A stretch of 64,000 nucleotides of DNA from an uncultured Oscillospiraceae bacterium (GTDB taxonomy: Bacteria; Bacillota; Clostridia; Oscillospirales; Acutalibacteraceae). A model generated the notes under the pieces. The model did no database searches and was not told the DNA's origin. It saw only the letters and a list, made by a program, of their open reading frames with translations. This document shows positions 33,817-42,503 of the stretch, piece by piece; position 1 is the stretch's first letter; each line of letters starts with the position of its first letter. The translations under genes and the position numbers were made by a program. Location of the stretch: assembly GCA_900544375.1 (NCBI GenBank), contig UQUZ01000005.1, positions 1 to 64,000 on the forward strand, given 5' to 3'.

Positions 33817-34964
33817 TCATGCCCAGCCCCCCGAATTCCGGCTCCCTGGGCTCAACGCTAAAGTTTATCGGCTTGGCGCAGAATCTAGTTGAAGATGGCT
33901 GGGAAACGGCTTTTGTGCTTGGCGGGCATGTTGCACAACTGGTTGAAGCGGCATCCTACCGCCTGTATTACAGCGAGCCGCCTGAGTACCATACAAAGCT
34001 TCAGAATATCAATAATTACATTGAGTTTGTTGAATGGACGGGGATGGCGGAAGAGGGTTATCTTTCTTATGCACTGAAAAGAGGATTGGAGATTGCCGGC
34101 GAGTTCCGTCCCAATGTGATATTCAGTCAGTCCAATCCGGCGGCGACGATTCTGGCAAATACGCTTCGCATTCCGCTTGTCCTTTTTGCGAGCACCCCGT
34201 CAACGCCGGAATTTCCTGCGAATGAGGCGGCTGGCGAGTACCTGACGGATCATTTCAACCCGATTTTAAAACGATACCGCCAGCCGCCCATTAAAAATGT
34301 ATGCGAGCTGGTTTTTGACCGGGCGGATTGCGTCATCAATCCATCTATTCCCGAATTAGAACCCGGCCTTGACCGTTACCGGCAAGTTCAGTTTGCAGGA
34401 AGCGTGCTGAACCGACAGAGTGGCGGGGATAGCACCGCGCTGCTGGATAGACTGGACGGCAGGCCGCTCATTTTTATTTATACCAGTGTAGGTGCGATTC
34501 CGCCAAAGCTATACAGTGAAATCATTGCCCGTGCATTTGGAGATGGTGAATTTAACGTGCTGTGCAGCCTAGGATTTCATTATGAAAGGGAAGATATTAT
34601 AACAGACCTCCCGGAAAATATCCGATTCGTCCAATACATCAATATCGAGGATGTAATGCCGCATTGTGCTGTCGTGGTGTTTCATGGGGGGCAGGATATG
34701 ATGTTGACCAGCCTGATTCACGAAAAACCCAGCATCTGCATTCCCGGGAAGCATTTTGAGCGCTCGTTCAATGCGCAGCAGATGCAGCGTAACCAGCTGG
34801 CATATTGGATGAGTATTTATGAATTGCGCCCTCGCAAGCTAAAGCGTTTGGTGCAAATGGCGATGGATGAGATTGATCGGGAGCGTCTGCACCTGTTTTC
34901 AAAAAAAATTACGGAGTACCATGGAAATCAGCGCTGTGTAGCTATTTTAGATGGATTATTATGA
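33798..34964 (+). CDS. Glycosyltransferase, GT1/MGT-like (UDP-glycosyltransferase fold)
   Basis: 388 residues, overlapping the SDR by 19 nt; GGAGG lies upstream. Two Rossmann-like domains of the GT-B fold. The C-terminal donor motif is recognisable: FHGGQDMMLTSLIHEKPSICI then PGKHFERSFNAQQMQRNQ, as in macrolide and antibiotic glycosyltransferases. N-terminal acceptor half (PSPPNSGSLGSTLKFIGLAQ) is diverged. Should transfer a sugar from an NDP-sugar to the cluster product. No NDP-sugar synthase set is nearby, so a primary-metabolism sugar is likely. Confidence 0.85.
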   Translation: MGKKVLIMPSPPNSGSLGSTLKFIGLAQNLVEDGWETAFVLGGHVAQLVEAASYRLYYSEPPEYHTKLQNINNYIEFVEWTGMAEEGYLSYALKRGLEIAGEFRPNVIFSQSNPAATILANTLRIPLVLFASTPSTPEFPANEAAGEYLTDHFNPILKRYRQPPIKNVCELVFDRADCVINPSIPELEPGLDRYRQVQFAGSVLNRQSGGDSTALLDRLDGRPLIFIYTSVGAIPPKLYSEIIARAFGDGEFNVLCSLGFHYEREDIITDLPENIRFVQYINIEDVMPHCAVVVFHGGQDMMLTSLIHEKPSICIPGKHFERSFNAQQMQRNQLAYWMSIYELRPRKLKRLVQMAMDEIDRERLHLFSKKITEYHGNQRCVAILDGLL

Positions 34965-34981
34965 GAAGGAGAGTTTTTGGT

Positions 34982-35233
34982 ATGGAGCTGAAGCAATATC
35001 AGGCTGGCTTGTGTAAAATTTTGAGCAGGCAATTGGAAAAGCAACTGTCGCTTCCCGAACTGGAAGGAAAAAATCTGATCGATACCTATGGAATTAATTC
35101 TCTGATTGCACTTGAAATTATTATCGATATCGAAAAGGAATTTGGCATATTTATTGAGGATGAGGAGGAACTGATCCGTGCTTTTTCTTCCATTGATGAT
35201 TTGGCAGCACTGGTCAGGAAGTATAAGGAATAG
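34982..35233 (+). CDS. Acyl carrier protein 1
   Basis: 83 residues. Four-helix carrier protein with phosphopantetheine serine S40 in YGINSLIALEI. The residue before Ser is Asn instead of the usual Asp, a feature shared by all three carriers here. Helix II continues EIIIDIEKEFGIFIEDEE. Start at 34982 because MELKQYQ is preceded by GAAGGAGAG. Holds thioester intermediates, presumably loaded by the ligase at 31478. Confidence 0.9.
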   Translation: MELKQYQAGLCKILSRQLEKQLSLPELEGKNLIDTYGINSLIALEIIIDIEKEFGIFIEDEEELIRAFSSIDDLAALVRKYKE

Positions 35234-35243
35234 GTGATTTGTT

Positions 35244-36977
35244 TTGCAGACCGTTTCGCAAAGGACCATAGATTTTATGTGTCAGGATATAAAAGATTGC
35301 ATCCTCCGTGGCGACATTGGCCGGTGGGCGTCACATCTACACCTTGCAAGTGCCTATGCAAATACGATGCTGTTGGAATGGTTTCAACATAATTTTTGCC
35401 GCAGAGAAATCTGTTCTGTCGAGGTGGAGATGGAAAGATTATCCCAAGGGACGCACTGCATGATTACCTGTGTGATTCAGATTTTTTATCAAACTGGATA
35501 TCGATTCCATGAGACAGTTACGTTTTATATAGATCCTATAAAGGAAACAGATTATAAAATCGTGCAGATTTATAACCCACCCACCCTTTTTCAAGGCTTT
35601 GGGGAGAGCCCCGGTTTGCAGGAAATCTTGCAGAGAGTTTGCCGTGAAGAGGAGGACTGGTGGAATCAGGCGGAGCTTAGCCGGCTGCTGGATGGGTATG
35701 AGGAAAAGAGCAGCTATAAAGTATATTCCAGGGCGGTGCACCGCTCTGCGCTTGGCAGAGCGAGCCATCCCGAAATTGAATGTGCCGTGCTGCTCAGTTG
35801 CGCGATGTCGATGCAATCCCATATGGTTGCTCATATTCTTTACCGGGAGAGAGAAACGGCCTGTAGTACGTTCCAACGAATCTATAATTGGATGGTCAGC
35901 AACTGTGAAACCAACCTGTATAAGCAGGAAAAGAAAGACACCTGGGAAAGCAAATTTGTGGTTCCATGGTTCAGTATGGAGGAATGCGCCTATTTGTACC
36001 GGAAAAAAGAAAAAGTACCGGTAGAATGCAACACATTTATGTCGTTTTTCTACGTTCTGCTTTTTCTGCTGCGGATTCCCCTGCATAATCTGATGCAGCT
36101 GCGCCTAGACGGTCAGGATAAGTTAATTGTTGATGTGGGTGAGACCTATGTGGTTTCAAGAAATGACGCGTTCCCCATTTCTGAACGGCCGTATTTTGCC
36201 TATATGCCCCCGGAGCGCGCCTTCGGAATCGACTGGGTGGCGAGCGCTCGGAAAACTGTTCTGTTTGAACAAGAGGACGGCCCGCTTTGCGTTCTCAATA
36301 AGATTTCCGGTTCATTTCACACAGAAGAGCTGGAGCATCTTTTGACCCGGGCGAAGGCTTCGGGCCAGGCCGCATTTCAGCTTTCTCCGCAGGGGAATCC
36401 AAGAGAATCAAGCCGACATTTCTGCCGAGCGATATTTCAATACCGCAAACAGTTTCCGGATTCGATTTTTTCATGGGCCGTTTATGCTTTTCAGTCCCTT
36501 TTTGTACCTAACCCGCAGGTGTATGTTTATGTCAGTGTAAAAAGTAAGCTGGTTCAGGCGTTTGCAATGCGCTATGGCAGAAATGGGACGCTTCTTTTTC
36601 TGCATCAATGCCGGGAGGAATCGATTTTTGTAGAAAACCACCGTATTATGACAGCAGATCAGGTAATACGATGCAAAACAGGAGATGCTAAATCTAGGGC
36701 ATTGCTTTTCTACAGCGTGGTACATATCAGTGAGAATATATCCGGAGGAGTCATTCTGACAGATTGCGGTGTCTATGCTGTCTTTCAGGAGAATGCAGGT
36801 TATCGTATCTATGATATGGAACAGCTCATGGAAACAGACCGCATATGTGGTAAAGTGAAAGCTGCAATTAGTGAAAAAGAAGGGGAAATATACCCTGATA
36901 AACCGCCTGAAAAAACCTGCCGGATCCCTGCATTTTTAGAGGCGTTTATGAAAGGAGAGAAAGCGGATGCAGTATGA
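35244..36977 (+). CDS. Unknown cluster protein C (possible transglutaminase-like core)
   Basis: 577 residues, TTG start with AGGTGA upstream, not recognised as a known family. The region PVECNTFMSFFYVLLFLLRI followed by PLHNLMQLRLDGQDKLIVDV looks like a condensed Cys-His-Asp arrangement of the transglutaminase-like fold (a Cys at the head of a helix, a His at the start of a strand, an Asp at the end of the next strand). This is weak and based on eye only. The N-terminal 150 residues and the C-terminal part are of unknown type. It may be a condensing or acyl-transfer enzyme working with the ACP immediately upstream (10 nt). Confidence 0.55.
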   Translation: MQTVSQRTIDFMCQDIKDCILRGDIGRWASHLHLASAYANTMLLEWFQHNFCRREICSVEVEMERLSQGTHCMITCVIQIFYQTGYRFHETVTFYIDPIKETDYKIVQIYNPPTLFQGFGESPGLQEILQRVCREEEDWWNQAELSRLLDGYEEKSSYKVYSRAVHRSALGRASHPEIECAVLLSCAMSMQSHMVAHILYRERETACSTFQRIYNWMVSNCETNLYKQEKKDTWESKFVVPWFSMEECAYLYRKKEKVPVECNTFMSFFYVLLFLLRIPLHNLMQLRLDGQDKLIVDVGETYVVSRNDAFPISERPYFAYMPPERAFGIDWVASARKTVLFEQEDGPLCVLNKISGSFHTEELEHLLTRAKASGQAAFQLSPQGNPRESSRHFCRAIFQYRKQFPDSIFSWAVYAFQSLFVPNPQVYVYVSVKSKLVQAFAMRYGRNGTLLFLHQCREESIFVENHRIMTADQVIRCKTGDAKSRALLFYSVVHISENISGGVILTDCGVYAVFQENAGYRIYDMEQLMETDRICGKVKAAISEKEGEIYPDKPPEKTCRIPAFLEAFMKGEKADAV

Positions 36978-38106
36978 GGCTGTGATTATCGGCGCGGGGA
37001 TCATGGGGTTATGCACAGCGTATTATCTGAATCAAGGCGGAATGAAGCGCATTTTGGTGGTTGACAGGGAACCTTATTTCGGAGGATATAACACAACGCG
37101 GTGCGCCGGAGGGCTTCGATACCAATTTGCGGATGAGATGAATATCCGCTTATCCCAGCTCAGTTGGAGTCTGATGCAGGAAACTGGGCAAAAAGCGGGA
37201 ATATCCTTTCAATTGAATCGATGTGGATATGCGTTTTTCATCACAGACCGGCAAAGGGAGCAATCTTATTTGGAGGCTTACCATTTGCAGAAGGCGCTGG
37301 GTGTAGAAGTGAGTCTGTTCCAGGGGGAAGAATTTGCTCAGAGGGAACCACGGCTTCAGTATGAAGGCGTACGGTTTATTACCTTTGGCGCCGAGGAGGG
37401 GATCCTGGATGTCCATCAAGTGGTTTCCTTTCTGACGGACGCATTACAATATGCGGGGGTTTCGCTCCTGTGCAGCACGTGCGTTACCGGCATACAAAGA
37501 AAAGGGAGCGGTTTTGTTTTACAGACAGAACACGGGGATACATTCTATACTTCCCGTTTGGTCAACGCTGCCGGTCCATGGAGTAGCGATATATCACGCA
37601 TGGTTGGGATTGACCTGCCAGTTGCGCGGGCTTTTCAGCAGATTTTTGTAACGGATCCGCTGCCGGGGATCAGCAAAGCGTTCCCGGTTGCGATTTATCC
37701 CGATTTAGGAATTGGCTTTCATGAAGAAGGAGGAGGAATACTGACGCAATATAACCGCCCTTACGAGCCGAATCTGTCTGATCGTATACGAACCGATTAC
37801 AATTGGTTTTTGGCACATGCCCAAAAGGCAGTTGAATGGTTTCCACTCCTGCACGAGGCAAGCGTTTGTGCCCAATGGAGCGGATATTATGATGAGACGC
37901 CGGACGGCAGGCCAATCATTGGCGGCGCAGAAAATCTGTATCAGATCAGCGGCTTTAACGGGCATGGATTTATGCACGGCTTTGCGGCAGGCAAGCTGCT
38001 CAGTGAAAAAATTTTAGACAATCAACCCCATTCGCTGTGTGTGGAAAAATTGGAGAAACCGAATTCTACGTATCAGGGGGAGCAGCGTGAAATATATAAA
38101 GTATAG
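36967..38106 (+). CDS. DAO-family FAD-dependent oxidoreductase (sarcosine oxidase beta-like)
   Basis: 379 residues; overlaps the previous gene by 11 nt, AAAGGAGA upstream. N-terminal FAD motif AVIIGAGIMGLCTAYYL (GxGxxG, G9-G14), TTRCAGGLR, NAAGPW, and the C-terminal DETPDGRPIIGG ... GFNGHGFMHGFAAGKLL, all typical of the D-amino acid/sarcosine/glycine oxidase family. Such enzymes oxidise C-N bonds. Some family members (sarcosine and dimethylglycine dehydrogenases) hand electrons to ETF, and ETF genes lie in the same operon, so this is likely a dehydrogenase rather than an O2-using oxidase. Confidence 0.88.
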   Translation: MQYEAVIIGAGIMGLCTAYYLNQGGMKRILVVDREPYFGGYNTTRCAGGLRYQFADEMNIRLSQLSWSLMQETGQKAGISFQLNRCGYAFFITDRQREQSYLEAYHLQKALGVEVSLFQGEEFAQREPRLQYEGVRFITFGAEEGILDVHQVVSFLTDALQYAGVSLLCSTCVTGIQRKGSGFVLQTEHGDTFYTSRLVNAAGPWSSDISRMVGIDLPVARAFQQIFVTDPLPGISKAFPVAIYPDLGIGFHEEGGGILTQYNRPYEPNLSDRIRTDYNWFLAHAQKAVEWFPLLHEASVCAQWSGYYDETPDGRPIIGGAENLYQISGFNGHGFMHGFAAGKLLSEKILDNQPHSLCVEKLEKPNSTYQGEQREIYKV

Positions 38107-38123
38107 GGAGTGGAAGTGGAACA

Positions 38124-38798
38124 ATGTTGGAACAATCCGTTATGAGCCTCTTGCAAGAGCTGGTTTCTGCTGGAAAATTGGATGCACAGAGCCTTGCCGT
38201 ATTGATTGGGGATCGGTTGAATGATCCCTGGGAACTCCACAATTGGTTTTATCAGTGGTATCGAGGCCTTGGTATCGAAACGATAACGGGAAAGCCCTTT
38301 GAACTTTCGGAATGCCCGTTTACCCAGCAGGAAATCCAGCGTGCAAGAGAAAGGAATGAGATCATTCTATGTGTGCCAAAAGGGGTAAGTAAGCAGCAGT
38401 TAGGCGAGCTGTTTCGGATCCGCAGCTGGGCTTTTAGTGATCCACTGATTGGTGAAACGACAGAACAGGCAGATTTCTGGTTTCGCACTTCCGCAACGAT
38501 GAAACCGGATCGTATTCGAAGCACGGGTATCTCCATTGCGCATTCGATCGACAATGAGGGTTGGGTTCATTTCACATTGGAGCGGTATTTGGTGTTCCTA
38601 GCAGCAATGAAAGCGCAGCATGGACAGTATCCTGACCGAGAGTATTGGATTTGGATTACAAAGGGAAGATATGACCGCTCCGGTATGCTCATGGCAGGGA
38701 TCGACCGCCTTGGTCATTTTAACGCCCATGGGTGGATGCCTCAGTTTGAAGCAGGCTTTTTGGGCGCGCGGCATGGAGAATTGCCAGAAAAACGATGA
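38124..38798 (+). CDS. Unknown cluster protein A2 (paralogue of the 30073 product)
   Basis: 224 residues, not recognised. Shares ETITGKPFEL, RERNEIILCVPKGVSKQQLG, FTLERYLVFLAAMKA and HGWMPQF with the protein at 30073. Starts 17 nt after the DAO-type gene. One paralogue follows the ETF pair and the other follows the flavoprotein, so each redox step may have its own copy. A further gap of 60 nt separates it from the transporter genes. Confidence 0.7.
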   Translation: MLEQSVMSLLQELVSAGKLDAQSLAVLIGDRLNDPWELHNWFYQWYRGLGIETITGKPFELSECPFTQQEIQRARERNEIILCVPKGVSKQQLGELFRIRSWAFSDPLIGETTEQADFWFRTSATMKPDRIRSTGISIAHSIDNEGWVHFTLERYLVFLAAMKAQHGQYPDREYWIWITKGRYDRSGMLMAGIDRLGHFNAHGWMPQFEAGFLGARHGELPEKR

Positions 38799-38858
38799 GA
38801 AACAGATATTCAGCTGAACGGAACCCCCACGGTTGTGAGGCAGAGAAAGGATGAAAGG

Positions 38859-40670
38859 ATGAAAAAGAGCGATCAAATCAGACATAATCTATATATCATC
38901 CGCATGATTATGAAAGTTTCTCCTTCCCGCGTTTGGATGACGATGCTCTATGAGGTGCTGACCAATGTTTATAATATCCTGTTTACCGTGGTGTTTTTTG
39001 CCTACTTCGTGCAGTGTGTTATTGATCAAAAGCCGATCGGCTTTATGATTACCGTAGTCGGGGCTGTGACGATATGCGGCCTTCTCGTGGAGGCTTTTGG
39101 CGGTTGGTATCGAACGATCTATATCAAGCAGTCAGATCTGAAAATTACCTGTGCGATTAAAACCATGATTTATGAAAAGGTCAATACGCTCGATTATAAA
39201 TGCTATGACGATCCGGAATATTATGATAATTTTGTCTATTCGATCGGTGAAATTCCCACAAAAAGCACAGAGATCTTGGGTGATGTTTTCAGTGCGTTAG
39301 GCATGGGCGTCGGCGTGGTCATCCTGATGGCGTTTTTCTGGTTCGTTGATGTCAGCATTGTAGTGCTTTCCTTCTTTTTCCTGCTGCTGAGCTTATATCT
39401 TGGTAAACGCATCAATCAGGAAGTATTTCTCTACACGAAGCGGGTCATTCCGTATCAAAGAAAGCTGGGATACATCAATCGTGTGCTAATACAGCATGAA
39501 TATGCAAAGGAACTGAGGATTACCGAAGTTGCGCGGCCATTGCGCGGAATGATAAAAGAAGGGGCGCGCGGCATTCGGAATTTGAATCAACAGCAATATA
39601 AGAAGGTTGCCCTTCTGAATGCTGCGTCTCTGCTCTTTGGGTTTGGCCTGACCACATGTGTGGCAACATTAATCGCCGTATATAAAATTGTAATACAAAA
39701 AACGCTGAGCGTGGCATTCTATTTTCCGATGATCAGCGCGCTTGCGGAATTTAGCTATCGAAGTGTTGCATTTGTCAATTCCGTCAATAAATTGATGGCA
39801 AACAGCTTGTATATTGAAAAATTTCGAACTTTTATGGCATATGAACCCCGAATTGTAAGCATTCCCGATGCGGTTCAGCCGGGAAAATTCGAAGAGCTTG
39901 AAGTTCGGAACGTTTCCTTTCGGTATCAAAGCATGAGCAAGGATGCTCTGCATCATATTAACCTGAACATTAAGAAAGGGGAAAAGATTGCGCTCGTTGG
40001 GAAAAATGGTTCGGGCAAAACAACGCTTGTTCATCTGTTGCTGCGTCTGTATGATCCTGATCAGGGTCAGCTTCTTTATAACGGCCTTGATATCCGCAAG
40101 CTGGAGCTTGAGGTATACCGAGACCGGTTTGGGATTGTTTTTCAGGATTTTAACCTGTATGCCGATACGATCCGGAACAACCTGTTTTTAGGCGGTGAAA
40201 GCAAAAATGAGGAAGAAATCTCCCAAATTATCCGAGAGTTTGGCTTAGAAAATAAAATTCGTGCACTGCCGGATGGAATGGATACGCAGCTGACCCGTGA
40301 GCTGTCGGAAGATGGTGTTCTCTTGTCAGGGGGGCAGTCACAGGCACTTGCAATATGCAGAATTTATCTGACAGATCATGATATCTTTATCTTAGACGAA
40401 CCAACCAGCGCATTGGACCCTATGGCAGAAGCGAAATTCTTTGAAAATATCAAGAATATTGCAGCGGAAAAAACCGTCCTATTTATTTCACACCGTCTGT
40501 CATCTGCAAAAATAGCAGATAGGATTTATATGATGGAAGATGGCGAGATTGTGGAGTATGGAACGCATGCGCAGTTAATGGAATTGGATCAGAAGTATGC
40601 GGAAATGTTTGAAATCCAATCTCAGTATTACAGCCAGGAGGGCTTATGCGGGGTGGGTTATGAAAATTAA
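38859..40670 (+). CDS. ABC exporter half-transporter 1 (permease-ATPase)
   Basis: 603 residues. N-terminal ABC transmembrane domain with about six helices (hydrophobic segments from about 30 to 310) and a C-terminal ATPase domain: Walker A LVGKNGSGKTTLV, signature LSGGQSQALA, Walker B IFILDEPTSALD, and H-loop ISHRL. Start at 38859 is preferred to GTG 38835 because GAGAAAGG is 8 nt upstream. Overlaps the next half-transporter by 11 nt; together they should form a heterodimeric exporter for the product. Confidence 0.93.
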   Translation: MKKSDQIRHNLYIIRMIMKVSPSRVWMTMLYEVLTNVYNILFTVVFFAYFVQCVIDQKPIGFMITVVGAVTICGLLVEAFGGWYRTIYIKQSDLKITCAIKTMIYEKVNTLDYKCYDDPEYYDNFVYSIGEIPTKSTEILGDVFSALGMGVGVVILMAFFWFVDVSIVVLSFFFLLLSLYLGKRINQEVFLYTKRVIPYQRKLGYINRVLIQHEYAKELRITEVARPLRGMIKEGARGIRNLNQQQYKKVALLNAASLLFGFGLTTCVATLIAVYKIVIQKTLSVAFYFPMISALAEFSYRSVAFVNSVNKLMANSLYIEKFRTFMAYEPRIVSIPDAVQPGKFEELEVRNVSFRYQSMSKDALHHINLNIKKGEKIALVGKNGSGKTTLVHLLLRLYDPDQGQLLYNGLDIRKLELEVYRDRFGIVFQDFNLYADTIRNNLFLGGESKNEEEISQIIREFGLENKIRALPDGMDTQLTRELSEDGVLLSGGQSQALAICRIYLTDHDIFILDEPTSALDPMAEAKFFENIKNIAAEKTVLFISHRLSSAKIADRIYMMEDGEIVEYGTHAQLMELDQKYAEMFEIQSQYYSQEGLCGVGYEN

Positions 40671-42486
40671 AAGAATTCTCCAGAATAACTGGTATATGCT
40701 CAAGCTGTTTTTTCGTATAGTTCCGCTATTTGGAACTTTTTCCATCCTCTTTCAGGTGCTATGTGGGGTAATGTACAACGTGATAGGCAACGTTTACTTT
40801 GTAAAATACCTCGTAGACACCGTTGAAAAGATCGCGAAAGCTCCGGATCTGACGGGTCCCCTTTTCAGGCAGCTGCTGATCATTACGGTGGTGTATTATG
40901 TTTCTCTTCAGGTTGTCAACACGATCAACGGCGCCCTGTTTAACGAATATTTGCATAAGCAGGCGGAGACAAAAATCAGTGAGCGCCTGACAACAATGGT
41001 TTTCGACAAAGCCATCCAGATGGATCTGAAATGTTACGATAATACCGATTTTTATAACGAACTGACCTACACGATCAATCAAATGAACGATTTGATCTGG
41101 AAGGTATTCACAACCGTTACCAACCTGACGATTGCGATCGTCGTGACCGCCTGCCTGGGGCTGACGTTTGCCTTGATGGATCCGGTAATCATCCCTTTGG
41201 CGTTGCTGGCCTTCCTGATTGGATGCTTATTTGCAAATAAAATCAATAAAATTGTGAATCAATCATACAACACAGGGGTGTTTTTTAACCGGCAGATGGA
41301 TTATGTGAACCGTGTTTTTTTCCTTAGCAGGTTTGCAAAAGATTTTCGTCTTACCAATGTATCAAAGCTTTTGTATGATAAATTTCAGGAATCCAAAAAG
41401 AATTTGCACGAGATCTATGAAAAGTATGGAAGGCGTGAGTTGGCGGTCTATATGATCAGCACTTTTTTGCAGAAGCTGGTGGGGGAGTTCGGTGTGATCT
41501 CCTATTTGGCCTATATGGTGCTGGTGGTGGGCAAATATACGTCCGGATCGTTTTTGGGGCTTTGGAACGGCTTGTCTCCTCTAAAGGCGAGAATTTCACA
41601 GATCCTCGGGGAAGTCAATAATCTTCAGGCGCATAGCTTATATATCGAAAGAGTACGAGGCTTTTTTGATTACAGCAACGAAGTAAAATCTCCCAACCAT
41701 CCATGTCGGCTGGAGCCGGGCCCGATCAAAATTGAATTCCGGCGTGTTTGGTTCCGATATCCCAATGTGGAGGGTTATGCACTGAAAGACGTTAGCTTTG
41801 CAGTTGAGAAGAGAGAAAAAGTTGCATTGGTAGGGTATAACGGGGCCGGCAAGACAACTGTGTATAAACTGCTTCTACGCCTCTATGACCCGGAGAGGGG
41901 TGAAATCCTTGTCAATGGGATCAATATTAAGAAATATCCTCTGGATGAGTATCGAAAGTTGGTTTACAGCTCATTGATGCAGGATTTTCAGCTTTACGCC
42001 ACAACAGTAGGCGAAAATGTGGCAATGGATTGCGTAGAAGATGCCCAAGCGCTGAAAAAGGTGGAAGATACGCTGGAAGAATGCGGACTAGGCTCCAAAA
42101 TAGGCGCCGCTGGCAAAGGCGTACAGGCTGGAGTCACCCGGGAATTCGATGAGGAAGGGCTGATGTTTTCCGGTGGCGAAAAGCAAAAGCTGGCATTTTC
42201 CAGATGCGTATACTCTGACAATCCCAATATTTTGCTTGACGAGTTTTCCAGCGCACTCGATACCTATTCAGAATATGAATTAACCCAAAAAATACTTCAT
42301 TTATCAAGAGAGACGACTACAATTATTATCACGCATCGGCTTACCATGACGAGGGCGGTAGACAGGATCATTGTTTTAGATCAAGGCCAGGTGGTGGAAA
42401 CCGGCAGCCATGAAGAGTTGATGCGGCAGGATCGTATCTATGCTCGCCTGTACCGTATTCAGAAGGATAAGTATGTTACAACTTGA
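40660..42486 (+). CDS. ABC exporter half-transporter 2 (permease-ATPase)
   Basis: 608 residues, start at 40660 after GGGTGGG. Same architecture as the preceding protein: six-helix exporter domain, then Walker A LVGYNGAGKTTVYKLL, signature FSGGEKQKLA (first residue Phe), Walker B ILLDEFSSALD and H-loop ITHRL. The catalytic glutamate after Walker B is kept in both. Likely partner of the 38859 product. Confidence 0.93.
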   Translation: MKIKRILQNNWYMLKLFFRIVPLFGTFSILFQVLCGVMYNVIGNVYFVKYLVDTVEKIAKAPDLTGPLFRQLLIITVVYYVSLQVVNTINGALFNEYLHKQAETKISERLTTMVFDKAIQMDLKCYDNTDFYNELTYTINQMNDLIWKVFTTVTNLTIAIVVTACLGLTFALMDPVIIPLALLAFLIGCLFANKINKIVNQSYNTGVFFNRQMDYVNRVFFLSRFAKDFRLTNVSKLLYDKFQESKKNLHEIYEKYGRRELAVYMISTFLQKLVGEFGVISYLAYMVLVVGKYTSGSFLGLWNGLSPLKARISQILGEVNNLQAHSLYIERVRGFFDYSNEVKSPNHPCRLEPGPIKIEFRRVWFRYPNVEGYALKDVSFAVEKREKVALVGYNGAGKTTVYKLLLRLYDPERGEILVNGINIKKYPLDEYRKLVYSSLMQDFQLYATTVGENVAMDCVEDAQALKKVEDTLEECGLGSKIGAAGKGVQAGVTREFDEEGLMFSGGEKQKLAFSRCVYSDNPNILLDEFSSALDTYSEYELTQKILHLSRETTTIIITHRLTMTRAVDRIIVLDQGQVVETGSHEELMRQDRIYARLYRIQKDKYVTT

Positions 42487-42503
42487 GGGAGGCAGGATGT
42501 TTG

